From the NCBI GenBank assembly GCA_050084515.1, contig CM114275.1, forward strand, positions 17,298,001 to 17,362,000: 64,000 nucleotides of DNA, given 5' to 3'. The notes beneath the pieces are model-generated. The model was not told where the DNA came from. It did not search any database and was given only the letters and a program-made list of their open reading frames with translations. The DNA is from Blasia pusilla. Its lineage: Eukaryota; Marchantiophyta; Marchantiopsida; Blasiales. This document shows, in pieces, positions 35,312-46,174 of the stretch (position 1 is its first letter; each line of letters begins with the position of its first letter). Made by a program: the position numbers and the translations under genes.

Positions 35312-35342
35312 TAAATGGTAAATGGTAAATAGATCAAGCCCG
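35312..35342 (-). mobile_element. Ultra-short LINE 3' end (~31 bp) inside copia RT
   Basis: TAAATGGTAAATGGTAAATA followed by GATCAAGCCCG is the terminal heptamer tail plus 11 bp of LINE body. Copia coding sequence resumes on both sides ([10 protein letters not shown] before, QRQYVLHFLSKYG after). Confidence 0.8.
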
Positions 35343-35895
35343 CATGCTCTCTCCAACCTTGATAAACTCAATACCAAGGAAGTACTTGAGTTCTCCCAAG
35401 TCCTTCATATCAAATTCTGCTTGTAACTTAAGCTTGACTTGTTGTACCATTTCTTCAGTACTCCTAGTAATCAAGAGATCATCAACCTACAACACAATGA
35501 GAACTGTATGATCTTGTCCTCTCAAGACATATAACAAGGAGTCAAAATCACATACCTAAAACCCAACTCTTGTAGGACGTATGTAATCTTGCCATACCAA
35601 GCTCTTGGAGCTTGTTTGAGCCCGTATAGAGCTTTCTTTAACATGCATACGTGAAATGGAAACTTGGGATGCTCGTATCTAGGTGGTTGAGTCATATATA
35701 CCTCCTTGTATAGATCTCCATTCAAGAAGGCATTCTTGACGTTCATGTGATGTAATCTCTACTTCTTACTTATTGCAACTGCAACCACTCTTCTCGTAGT
35801 CGCCATCTTTGCAACACGGCTAAATGTTTCCTTATAATCAATACCATATTGTTGTGCATAGCCCTTAGCCACCAATCTTGCTTTGTATCTGTTGA

Positions 35896-36072
35896 CTACA
35901 GCTAGTGCCTTATGATTTAGGTTTTTATATTATGGACGTCATTATTCATCGCTCAAGTGCTCTAGGCTATAGCTAGGAGAAAGTCTTTAGGATCTTTTTC
36001 TGGGTCAGTGAATGAATGAATTGTAATGTGTTTTTTAGCCTTTTGACCCTTTGGGTCCCACAGGCTTGATCT
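35896..36072 (+). mobile_element. LINE 3'-end insertion (~177 bp) inside copia (copy J)
   Basis: AGCTAGTGCCTTATGATTTAG through GGGTCCCACAGGCTTGATCT matches the LINE 3' UTR. It lies between the copia linker (above 36075) and the RT start (below 35890). Possible short target duplication CTAC on both sides. Confidence 0.8.
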
Positions 36073-36273
36073 ACTTCTTCAAAACAACTCGGCTCCTGCT
36101 CTTGAAGGGTAGTCATCATATATGCATGATGTGTTGCAAGGAAACCTTCATTTATGAATCTATGAACTGGACGTGTACCTCTACTTGATCTACAAAGTTT
36201 TTTTCAAAGGTAGATGCTTCTGACACCTCACTCGAGCTCTGACTAGTGTCAACAGACTGAATATCTAGATACC

Positions 36274-38694
36274 CACTATGATAGGAGGGATGCTATTTCT
36301 ACTAGACTATCTTGTCCTTCAGCCTTTGACCATCACAGGTTACCTCTTACTCATTGGAAGGCCGTGGCTGTAAGGGGCCCAGGTCTATACATATTGGAAA
36401 AGATGAAGATTCACTTTCGTAGGGCCATCAAGTACTTCCAAGAAGTTGGTGAAGTTGTCTTGGAAGTCTCGGCTGTCTCTGGGAGAGACACCTCCCACGG
36501 AAGAGGGGTATACCTTGGATCAAGACCGGGAAGTTGACACAGAGTCCTCGTCCTATGTGTGATATCTGGAGTGTTATGAGATAGATGAAGAATTTCTACA
36601 ATCAGACCGAAGCATGTCCTGTCCAAGGGAGGAGCCATCTGGGCTCACTACCTATCAATTCACGGAGAAGATGGTGGAGGAGAAGGACTACCAAGAAGTC
36701 TTGATCAGCGATACTAAAGCCTTGCGTCTATTTGCAGACTTGTCTTCATTTGAACTTTCACTATATTAACCTTTGCTTTCGAAGTACCTGGATGTGTTTG
36801 CCTACACCATGGATGAGATGAAAGGAATACCAACCAAATATGGGGAGCATAGAATTGATCTGAAGTTTGGGGCAATCCTCTGTATGAATGTGGGCAAGAT
36901 AGATTGAATCCAAAGTATTCCTTAATGGTCAAAGATGTAATTGATCGGATGTTGGAAGCAGTGAGTCATTTATCTGGTACTTAGTAGTGAGCAAGTATCT
37001 CCCATAGTCATTATTTCGAGGAAGCTGACGGGTAAGATGAGGGTATATCAAGACTATAGGAAGCTAAATGCGGCCATCCTCAAGGATCATCACCCCTTGC
37101 CCTTTACTGATACAATATTAGATAAAGTGGCTGGTCATAAACGAAATCCCTTCTTGGATGGATATTCACGTTACAATCAAGTGTCCATAAGAGAAAAGGA
37201 CCATTTTGCGCTTATGCCTTGGTGGTCAAAGCAAATTTGTCAGGCAGGATTTCCTGGTGGATTCTCTTGCTACAAGAGTTCACATTTGACGTGGTAACAA
37301 GAGCGGGGGAAATCCACACAAATGCGGATATCCTATCATGGTTGAGGACGCCAAAGGTCGACCTCACAAAGACCCTGGAAGATGATTTTCCAGACAAGGA
37401 GTTGTTCTTGATAAGGGAAGAGACCTTGAGAAGATCTTCATACGAGGACATTTTGTGGTTCCTCGTCACTTTCAGATTGCCAGACCCTATGACAGCAAAA
37501 GAACGGGCAATGTTTTTACATAAGGTAGGGCCTTATGAGCTCTTCCAGGAGGTGTTATTCAAGCTTGGCGTGGATGAAGAATACCGGAGATGCTTGGAGA
37601 AGGAAGAAGTACCTCGAGTGATTGCTGCTATGCACTCGGAGAATGCAGGAGGGCATTATGCAATTAAGAATATGGTCAAGAAGATCGTGGCCGCACGCTA
37701 TTGGTGGCCCACAATGTATCGGGATGTCAAGTTCTTAATACAAAAGTGTGATGCTTGTCAAAGAGCGGGAAGGCCTACAATGATCTCCCGCTGGCCTCTG
37801 GTACCTATTCTTCCCTTAGCACCTTTTGAGAACTGGGGTATTGATTTCGTGGGACATATCTCACCTGCCACTCGACAGACCCGCCGGAAGTATATTTTAA
37901 TTGCTACGGATTATTGCACCAAGATGGTAGAAGAAGTCGCTACTAGAAAGGATGACAGTAAGGCAGCGGCTAAAATTTTATATGAAATGATCATTACTAG
38001 ATATGGCTATCCTTTGGAATTAGCGGCATGGGGACTCATTTCCTCAACCAGACGGTCGAAGCTTTGACCGACCATTTCCTGATCAAGCACAGGAAGACCA
38101 CCCCATACAATCCCAAAGCCAATGGGTTAACTCAAAAGTCCAATGGGCTTATTTGTAGGATCTTGAACCGCCTGACTGTCACTTATTCATATGATTGGGA
38201 TACCAAGATTCCTTTTGCCCTCTGGGCATACCAAACAGCGGAGAAAATCACTACCAAGTACACACCATTCTATCTGGCATACGAAATACAACCCCTTGTT
38301 CCAATTGAATGGGATGTGCCCACCTATCGAATTTTAGAACAGGAGAGGGAGGAAGAAGAGTCGGCTACCACCTCCAAGAGGAACGAAGATCTGGTAGCGG
38401 TGGAGGACACAAGACATCTTGGCCTTGGACATACAAAGACTGACCAAGCACAAAGGAAGAGACGCTATGACAAGAATATAAGGCCACAATCAATAAGAGA
38501 AGGAGACTTGGTGCTACTTTTTGACAACCGTCGTCTAAAGTTTCCAAGGAAGCTGAAGTTAAACTAGATGGGGCCTTCCCGGGTTCTGGAGATTTTTGAA
38601 AATGGTTCTATACAATTGGAAACGTTGAAAGGAGAAGCATTGCCAACAAGGGTGAATGACATGCATGTGCGAAGATATTATACATCGGACTAAG
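36274..38694 (+). pseudogene. Gypsy copy X pol: PR-RT-RH-IN, catalytically dead
   Basis: 36274-36640 is the post-protease linker. YQDYRKLNAAILKDHHPLPF begins RT at about 37043. At 37199-37203 the frame jumps to HFAL...LVVK (RNase H end), losing the RT palm. The integrase zinc-binding HHCC module (HSENAGGHY...CDACQ) is at about 37630-37763. The core runs from WGIDFVG (first catalytic Asp, 37842) through KYILIATDYCTKMVEEVATRKDD. The second Asp region, SDRGTHF in copy Y, reads SGMGTHF here after a frameshift, and the catalytic Glu is Gln (38132-38134). A TAG at 38565-38567 splits off the last ~40 codons, which end RRYYTSD. Confidence 0.85.
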
Positions 38695-38904
38695 GATCGA
38701 GGGAGGGGTAAAGAACGAGGCACAGGACCCGACGCTAAACATTTCATACCGGGTGAAGTAAGGACTCCCAGGACTCGCAAAGACTTAGGAAAGACAAGGG
38801 ATGGTGGTCTTTGCCTCCGGTCTTTTCCTTCTATGTCTTCGTAGTCTTTGTCTTTTCCAAAGATACTCTTTATCCTCGTGTTCTTTGCACTAGATCTCGA
38901 AGAG

Positions 38905-39640
38905 TGCCAAGAGGCCGTTATGGAAGGGGCGGCCATTACGTAAGATCGGAAGTTATCAGGCGCAGAGTAGTGAGACCGGGGGCGCGAGTTTGCTCATTTC
39001 TCATGGCAAGAGCACTTGGAACCGTCAAGAGTCAACCAAAGAGGGCCTTGTAGAGATCTCGCAAGAACTGTCAGAAGCAGACAGATCAGAGTAGCAAGGA
39101 AGACATGGCGCTCATTAATTGTGGGGTGTACCCATCGTTAGGGATTTTGAGTGAACTACGTAAAGCCTTGGAGGAAAGGTCTTTGTGGCAGTTTTGAAGC
39201 AGATTGGTCGCAATCTTGGGTGGCGTTACTCACGGAGCTACATTCAAGCTCTAGGGTGATTGAATTTGGTAAGAAGGGATACAAGTATCGCGCGCAGCCA
39301 AACAATTGGACCACCGACTTGTGGCGGGTCAAGTACGAGTTGCCTGTGGCCCGAGACAAGGAACTGCATTGTGACGCTCTTGTCCAACAGGAGGAGCTTG
39401 AAGAGTTGGGGTGCGTCAGAGTAGAGCGATTAGAAAGGAATGGCTACAAGCCGCAAATGTTGAGCCCTCCTCTATTTGCAGAATTTTGTAAATTGTACCA
39501 GGTTTTGTTCAATCCGAGTAGGACCTATTATATGAGTAATAAGCTTGTAAAGCAATGTAACACTCTTTGGAATATGCATCTACCGCCCAAAGAGCCAGGA
39601 GTAGATTTTTCGGGAAATCTCCTTGAGATGGACGAAAAGA
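38905..39640 (+). pseudogene. Copy X: unknown ORF downstream of integrase
   Basis: Conceptual protein in pieces: PRGRYGRGGHYVRSEVIRR (38908 on), LGILSELRKALEERSLWQ (about 39140), then RVIEFGKKGYKYRAQPNNWT, ELEELGCV, RNGYKPQMLSPPLFAEF, CKLYQVLFNPSRTYYMSNKL and NTLWNMHLPP. Copy Y keeps the same residues in the same order despite many base differences, so this was a real coding region in the env position. No signal peptide or membrane helix is evident, and I do not recognise the family. Confidence 0.6.
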
Positions 39641-39739
39641 CAAATCAAGAAGGGAGAGAGATAAGACTTCTCTCCTGACGTCAAAGATCCTACAAATTGA
39701 TGACATAGGCATGTACAAGCCCCGCAAAATCTACTCCTT

Positions 39740-40405
39740 GCTCTTTAGGATGCAGATGCATGTTCCAAAGAGTGTAACACTACTTCACAAGCTTATTGCT
39801 CATGTAGTACATTCTACCAGGGTTGAACAAGACCTGGTACAACTTGCAGAATTGCGCTAATAGGGGAGGGCTCAACATCTGCGGCTTGTAGCCGTTCCTT
39901 CCTAAGCGCTCTGTTGTCACATACCCGAGTTCTTCAAGATCTTCCTCTCGGAGGAGGGCATCAAAGTCAAGTTCATCTTCAAGGGCCGTAGGTGATCCAT
40001 ACGCGAGGCGCCATAGATCGGCGGACCAATTATCCGGCTCGTCCCAATACTTTTACCCCTTCTTGACGAATTCGTTCACCTTGGAACTTGAATGCAACTC
40101 TGCAAGTAACGCCACCAAACATCTGCCATAAAGACCTATCCTCCAAGGCTTCACGAATCTCACTCAAAATACCTAAGGCCACGTATACTGTGCACTTCAT
40201 AAGAGCCATGGCCGCACCTCGCGCCATCACCTCCGCGCCGTATGTGTTTGAGTTTTTCAAGAGTTTGCTTAGGTCGGCTCTTGGCGGTCCCTCGACCTCT
40301 TGTTATGTGAAGTGAGTGGATTTGCCTCCATACTTTGGCTTCCATGGGCCTGATAACCGCTAGTCTTACGTAACGGCTACTCCTTCCATAACGGCCTCTT
40401 GGCAC
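39740..40405 (-). pseudogene. Copy Y: unknown ORF downstream of integrase
   Basis: Counterpart of 38905-39640: PRGRYGRSSRYVRLAVIR, TAKSRPKQTLEKL, LGILSEIREALEDRSLWQ, then DNWSADLWRLAYGSP, EDLEELGYV, RNGYKPQMLSPPLLAQF, CKLYQVLFNPGRMYYMSNKL and TLWNMHLHPKEQGVDF. Frameshifts and stops are present. Conservation at protein level between two decayed copies is the main evidence that the frame is genuine. Confidence 0.6.
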
Positions 40406-40614
40406 TCTTCGCGATCAAGTGCAAAGACTCTGAAGACAAAGAAGTCGAAGACCGAGAAGGCGACGACAACGAAGACAAATATGACCAAGATAAAAAACAC
40501 AAAGACCAAGAAAATAGTCTTTGCCAGCTTGGCCAAGGATACTCCGGAGTCTTTAGATGTGTCTTTAACGCACTTTGCACGGAAAGGGACTGGTGAACCT
40601 ATTCCCCCTCCCTC

Positions 40615-43545
40615 AGCCCTTAGTTGGGTACATGATATGAACATGCATGCCATTTACTCATGTTGGCAATGCTTCCCCCCTCAATGTTTCCAATTTTAAA
40701 GAACCAATACTCATTAAGGTCCCATCCAATTTAACTTCAGCTTCACCGAGAACTTCAAACGGCGATTGTCAAAAAGTAGTACCAAATCTCCTTCTCGAAT
40801 TGACTATGGGCGCATATTCTTGTCATAGAGTCTCTTTCTTTGTGCTTGGATTATCTTTGTATGGCCAAGATCAAGATGTCTTGCCTACTCTATGGCTACC
40901 AAGTCTTTTTTCCTCTTTGTGGTGATAGCTAGCCAAATCTTCTTCGTTCCTTTCCTCTTCCAGAATCCGGTAGGTGGGCATATCCTATTCAATTGGAATC
41001 AAGGGTTGAATCCCATACATCAGGTAGAATAGTGTGTACTTGGTAGTGACCTTTTCCGCTATTCACTAGGCCCAGGGATCTTGATGCAGCAGGGATCTTG
41101 GTATCCCAGTCATAGGAATAAGTGACAGTTAGGCGATTCAAAATCCTGCAAATAAGCCCATTGGACTTTTCTGTCAACCCATTGGCTTTAGGATTGTAGG
41201 GTGTAGTCTTCCTATGCTTGATCAAGAAGTGATTCGTCAACATTTTGACCATTTTGTTGAGGAAATGGGTCCCTCGATCGCTTGCGGTTCCAGCGGACAA
41301 CCGTATCTGGTAATTATCATCTCATATAAGAACTTGGCCATTGCCATACTGTCATCTTTCCGAGTAGCTACTGTTTCCACTATCTTGGTACAATAATCTG
41401 TAACAATTAAGATATATTTCCGGCGGGTCTGCCTGGTGGCTGGTGAAATAGGTCCCACGAAATCAATACCCCACTTCTCAAAAGGGGCCAAAGGGAGAAT
41501 AGGAACCAAAGGCCAGCCAGAGGTCATTGTCAACCTCCCTGCTCTTTGACAAGCATCACACTTCTAGATGATGAACTGGACATCCCAATACATTGTGGGC
41601 CACCAATAGCGTGTGGCCAGGATCTTCTTGACATTATTCTTGACTGCATAATGTCCTCCTGCATCCTCCAAATGCATAGCAGCAATCATTGGAGGAACTT
41701 GCTCCTCCTCCAAGCACCTTCTGTATTCTTCGTCTACGTCGAGCTTGAATAACACATCTTGGCAGAGCTCATAGGGCCCTACCTTATGTAGAAACAGTGT
41801 CCGTTCTTCTGCTGTTATATGGGTGGGAAATTTGAGAGTGACGAAGAATTGTAGAATCTCTTTGTACGAAGAACTTTTCAGGGACTCTTTGCTAATCAAG
41901 AATAGATCTTCATCTGGAAAGTTGTCTTCTAGGATCTTCGTGAGATCGGTCTTTGGCGCCCTCAAGCACGATAGAAAGTCCGCGTTGGTGTGGACCTTCC
42001 CCGCTCTTGTTACCACGTCTAATGTGAATTCTTGTAACAAGAGAATCCACCAAGCAATCCTCCCTGACAAATCTTCTTTGACCACTAAGGCACGAAGCGC
42101 AAAATGGTCAACATGAAAAACAAACAGGTACCCCAACAAGTAATGCCGGAACTTCTTGCAGGCAAAGACCATTCCTAAGGCCTCTCTCTCCGTTATAGTG
42201 TACTTTTGCTCCGCAACTGAGAGTTGTCGACCTGCATAGTAGACGGGGTAAATTTTCTTCTTCTCATCCAACTCACTTAGTACCACTCCAATCGCAAGCG
42301 AAGAGGTGTCTACATACACCTCGAAGTCTTTGTCTATTCAGGAGGGCGAAGCACCGAAGACGTCATGAGCGCCCGCTTCAACTCTTCAAATGCAGCTTGA
42401 CAAGTTGGAGACCACTCCCATTCCTCGGTCTTCTTCAGCAGGGTAGTCAAAGGCTTCGCCTTTAGTGCATAATCTTTAATGAACTGGCGGTAATACCCTA
42501 CATGCCCCAAGAATCCTCTCAGCTCACGAAGACTCGTGGGAGATTCCAACTCTAAAATTATCTCCACCTTAGCCTTATCCACTTTGATACCGCACGAGGA
42601 TACTTGATGCCCCAACAGGATATCCTGCTTCATTGCAATGTAAGATTTCTCCAGGTGCAAAGACAACTAAACTTCTCAGCACCGAGCAAAGGTTAGCTCT
42701 AACTTCTATAAATGCTCGGCTGCTAAGCTGAAGACACAAAAGTCATCCAGGAAGATCACTATGAATCTTCCCAAGTACTCTTGAAAGATATAAATCATCA
42801 TTCTTTGAAAGTTGGTTGGTGCGTTGCAAAGCCCAAAAGAAATATCTCGATAAGCAAAAGTGCCCCAATCCGTAGTGAAGGTAGTCAGGGCCTGGTCCTT
42901 CTCTCTAATGGACACTTGATTGTAACCTGAATATCCGTGTAAGAATGTAAAGTGCTCATGACCGGGCATTTTATCTAAGATAGTATCTATAAAGGGCAGT
43001 GGGTGATGATCCTTCATGGTGGCTACATTCAGCTTCTAGTAGTCTTGACAAACCCTGATCTTTCCCGACTACTTCTTTGGTACAATGAAAATGGGGGACA
43101 CTCATTCACTTCTCAGTACAAGATATATGACTCCTACTGCCAACCGTCAATCTCATCCTTAACCATTAAAGAATACTTCAGATTCAGCCTATACGGACGC
43201 ATCCGCACTGGAACTGTATCGGGCTTAAGATTGATCCTATGTCCCCCATACTTGGCTGGCACTCCTTTCATCTCATCCATGGTGTAGGCAAACACGTCAA
43301 GGTACTATGCAAGTAAGGTCTTATATTGTGAAAGTTCAGAAGTAGACAAATCTGTAGACAGATGCAAGGCCTTAGTGTCGGAGATAAAGACTTCTTGATA
43401 GTCTTTCTCCTGCACCATCTTCTCCGTAAACTGATAGGTAGTAAGCCCAGGTGGCTCTCCTCTGTGGAAGGACTTACTCTGCTCTAGCTATGAGAACTCT
43501 TCATCTATCTCATAACATTTACGGGAAGATTCTGCAATAGTGGAA
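40615..43545 (-). pseudogene. Gypsy copy Y pol: RT-RH-IN, broken but motifs retained
   Basis: From 43450: YLDVFAYTMDEMKGVPAKYG, KDHHPLPFIDTILDKMPGHE, GYSGYNQVSIREKDQ, WGTFAYRDISFGLCNAPTNF, VIFLDDFCVF (catalytic LDD at about 42750), then ELRGFLGHVGYYRQFIKD, and RNase H MYVDTSSLAIGVVLSE with REALGMVFACKKFRHYL. The integrase keeps HLEDAGGHYAVKN, WGIDFVGPIS, SDRGTHF and NGLTEKSNG (Glu, 41169-41171), so all three catalytic acids are still encoded. Stops after DY in RT and at several other sites. Confidence 0.85.
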
Positions 43546-43547
43546 AG

Positions 43548-44102
43548 TGGGACACAAGAAGAAGATAGGAGAAAAGAAGCTCCCATTGGTGGATCTATTC
43601 CACATAGAAGTTGAAGACCTTGGAGCCTCGGAGGTGGAAGTGGAAATTGAGGGGCATACCATCAAGAAGGTCCCTATTGATTTCGGAAGCAGGATCAACA
43701 TCATGACAGAGCAAACCGCTCAAGCCTTGGGTTACACTAAGTATGAGCCCACAGATAAGTACTTATGCTTTGCAAACCGATCTTGTAAGCGACTATTGGG
43801 GCAACTTACTTAGATAGGAGGAGTGCTATTCTTACTGGACTATCTTTTCCTTCAGCCTTTGACAGTCACAAGGTACCCCTACTAATCGGAAGACCTTGGC
43901 TCTATGGGGATCAAGTCAAAAGGGATTGGAAAAGACAAAGATTCACTTTCCAAGCTCCATCAAATACTCCAAAGAAGCTGGTGAAGTTGTCTTGGAAGTC
44001 TCGGCCTTCTCAAGGAGAGACACCCGCTACGGATGAGGGGTATACTTCGGATCAAGGCTCGGAAGTCGCCATAGAGTCCTCGTCCTATGTGTGCTATCTG
44101 TT
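43548..44102 (+). mobile_element. Inverted protease segment of gypsy copy Y
   Basis: Plus-strand frame KKLPLVDLFHIEVEDLGASE and HTIKKVPIDFGSRINIMTEQ, with the protease motif DSG changed to DFG (about 43681), then GGVLFLLDYLFLQPLT matching the same segment of copy X at 36274 on. On either side, gag and RT of copy Y read on the minus strand. The outer edges match the continuous order in copy X (CTATGTGTG-TATCTG next to TGTTATGAGATAG), so this is a ~555-bp inversion and not a separate insertion. Confidence 0.8.
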
Positions 44103-46170
44103 GGACTGGCTGCCAAATCCTTCAGCAAGTCATAGGCTTCTATCACCAGCGAGGAAGCCACTGAGGTCTCCACCGTGGGTTCTTCTTGCTTGGTCAAGGA
44201 CTCTTCAGGTAAGGCTGCACTTATTTGCTCCTCATAGACTTGGCTGCGGACATGCTTATCCACCTCATGATGGAAGTACTTCGGATGATTTCGATCAAAC
44301 TCCGAGTCCACATCGCCTTTTAAAATATCCTTCCTTGCTCAAAATGTCTCAAGTGCTTTCTTCATAGCCGGTTTTCTTCGTGAAGATGAAGACTCTTGGG
44401 TGTTTGCCCTGGTAGTGTTCCTAGTCTTTGCCCTGGTTTCCACTTTGAAGACCTCGTTGAGGATGTCTTCGGGCCAATCAGAGGACTCTTCCTCAATCTT
44501 CCTTGCAAGTTCTTCATCCTTAATGGTCGCCCTCCTTGTCTCCCTTGGTGAAGTGACATCTTCTACGCGTGCTAGTTGCACATTAACATCATTTTTGGCT
44601 TTTGTCGGCGTGGGTGGGGTAGTTACATATTTGACGAAGAGTCTTGGAACTTGAGGCTACGGGCACTCCACCGCAGTGTGTCCTCCCTTCTTGCAATTGC
44701 CACAGAGGGGATTCAGCCCCACTAGTCTCTTTGGGTTTGGACAATTGTTTGCCCAGAGATTGGCTGTCCCACAATTATAGCAGCAATCTCTCTTGATTGG
44801 TGGGGTGAATGTTGCGGGTCCCATGATATGCCGTAAAGGCCTCCGCTCTCCATACTCGGGAGGTACGTATTTGGGAATCCAGTTGCAAGGAGTATTGGCT
44901 CCGGGAACTGCTTGGATTGCATAGCATCCCACGGATCTGCTTGATACCATCCCTCCTCCATAGATGGGTCTTCTTGGACCTAACGTAACTCTCGTTGAAG
45001 CGGGCACTCTCGCACTGTATGCCTTTGAGTCCCTCAAGAACTGCACCATATATTAGGCCGCATAGGTCGTAGCCTTCTTCTAGGATCCTTTTGGGCCACT
45101 AGGTGTACCTTTAGTTTGGCCATCTGCTTCGTCAATTTGCTGATGGCGGACTTCTCCCCATCCTTCTTAGTCTTGTGGGCGGGACTCACAGATTTGCGGA
45201 TCTCTGTCTTCACGCTCTTGTCCTTACGCCCTTTCCCTGTGGACCATTTTGGGCATCTTTCTTTCTTCTTGCCTTTGCCCTTGGAGTCTTCCTTAGACTC
45301 TGAGTCTTCGCTGGTACTGCGTGACAAGGTATCCAAAGATTCGGACGAAGACAAAGACTCTTCAGACAAAGAGCTTGTCCGCTTCCTTTGATGTCTTTTC
45401 TTCCGAGTCCTCCTGGACTTCTCCTAGGCCTCGTAGGCTTTTGTTGAGGTGATGACCATTGCTAAGGAGTCTCTTTGCCCTCTGTGACATAATCATCCAT
45501 CTCCTAGGATAGACCCGACACATACCAATCCACCAATTGTGACATATTGGTGCGCTCCAGCTTGCCAACCAAGCTGCAAAATCTTTTATTGTACTCTCTC
45601 AAAGTCTCTTTCGTCCTCCTCTTGAGATCACAAAGCTTTGTAAGTAAGCGATCGTCAAATTCTAGGTCTCGGAACTCATGAAGGAATGTCTTAAGCAAGG
45701 TTTTCCAAGTTTCTAGGTGTTTTGCTTCTATTCCCTCATACCACTGACTAGCACGCTTCTATAAGAGTCCAGGAAAGACTCTAAGAAGATCTTCCTCCGA
45801 TCCTTCTCCATTCGCTTTTGCTACATGGTTAAACTCCAAAATAAAGTCATCCGCATCATCCCGCTTGCTTCCAACAAAGGTGGGGAACCTCAACACCAAT
45901 TTGCGTGGTTGTGCCATCGGCGCTTTGCTGCCTTCGCTACTGGGAGGACTTCCGCCACTTGATGGGGAAGGCAAGTCCCTTATGGTATTGTTATCCTTCT
46001 CTTTTTCCGAGTTTTTGTGGTCAGACCGATCCCACTCCTCTTTTGGGTCTGTCTTCACTAGTGAATCAGGAGGCGTAGGTGACTTCCTCCTTTCTCGTCT
46101 TTGCCCATGAGGCTTTGGACGAAGAGGGGAACGGTTCTTTGTAGGTGTCCCTGGCGGTCTCCAACTACAC
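44103..46170 (-). pseudogene. Gypsy copy Y gag
   Basis: The core runs from RKLVLRFPTFVGSKRDDADDF (about 45920) to QWYEGIEAKHLETW and LREYNKRFCSLVGKLERTN (Retrotrans_gag). A Ser/Lys-rich stretch follows, then two zinc knuckles at about 44660-44790: CYNCGTANLWANNC (His replaced by Leu) and CGNCKKGGHTAVEC (intact CCHC). A charged linker follows to 44103 (HPKYFHHEVDKHV). Several stops. Confidence 0.8.
46146..46163 (-). other. Candidate primer-binding site of gypsy copy Y
   Basis: TGGAGACCGCCAGGGACA begins with TGG, as a PBS must, and lies between LTR-like sequence and gag. I cannot name the tRNA with confidence. Confidence 0.35.
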
Positions 46171-46174
46171 TGTC

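Larger units (their letters stand above)
34860..36268 (-). mobile_element. Ty1/copia RT-RNase H relic split by two LINE insertions
   Basis: Leftward from 36200: FINEGFLATHHAY and LQEQEPSCFEEV (pre-RT linker), [20 protein letters not shown] (about 35880), MNVKNAFLNGDLYKEVYM, LKKALYGLKQAPRAWY, LQVDDLLIT (about 35490; the Tyr of YVDD is Gln), [13 protein letters not shown], then QRQYVLHFLSKYGMTPCKP, YLTITRPDLSYAIG and DADWARSMSDQHSTYGYSF with ISWASKKQ (RNase H). It ends near 34865. Gag, integrase and LTRs are missing. Frameshifts and stops make it inactive. Confidence 0.85.
36270..39640 (+). mobile_element. Second gypsy family, copy X (truncated, internally deleted)
   Basis: Contains the protease end, RT start, RNase H end, integrase and a downstream ORF, on the plus strand. 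It is the tail-to-tail partner of copy Y. The RT wording DYRKLNAAILKDHHPLPF resembles non-chromovirus plant gypsy (Athila/Tat-like) more than the element at 6.5-9.2 kb. No LTR found. Confidence 0.8.

Noticed and set aside
39151-39678. 175-codon frame as a host gene
   Set aside because: The second half is conserved in gypsy copy Y directly after integrase, so it belongs to the retrotransposon.
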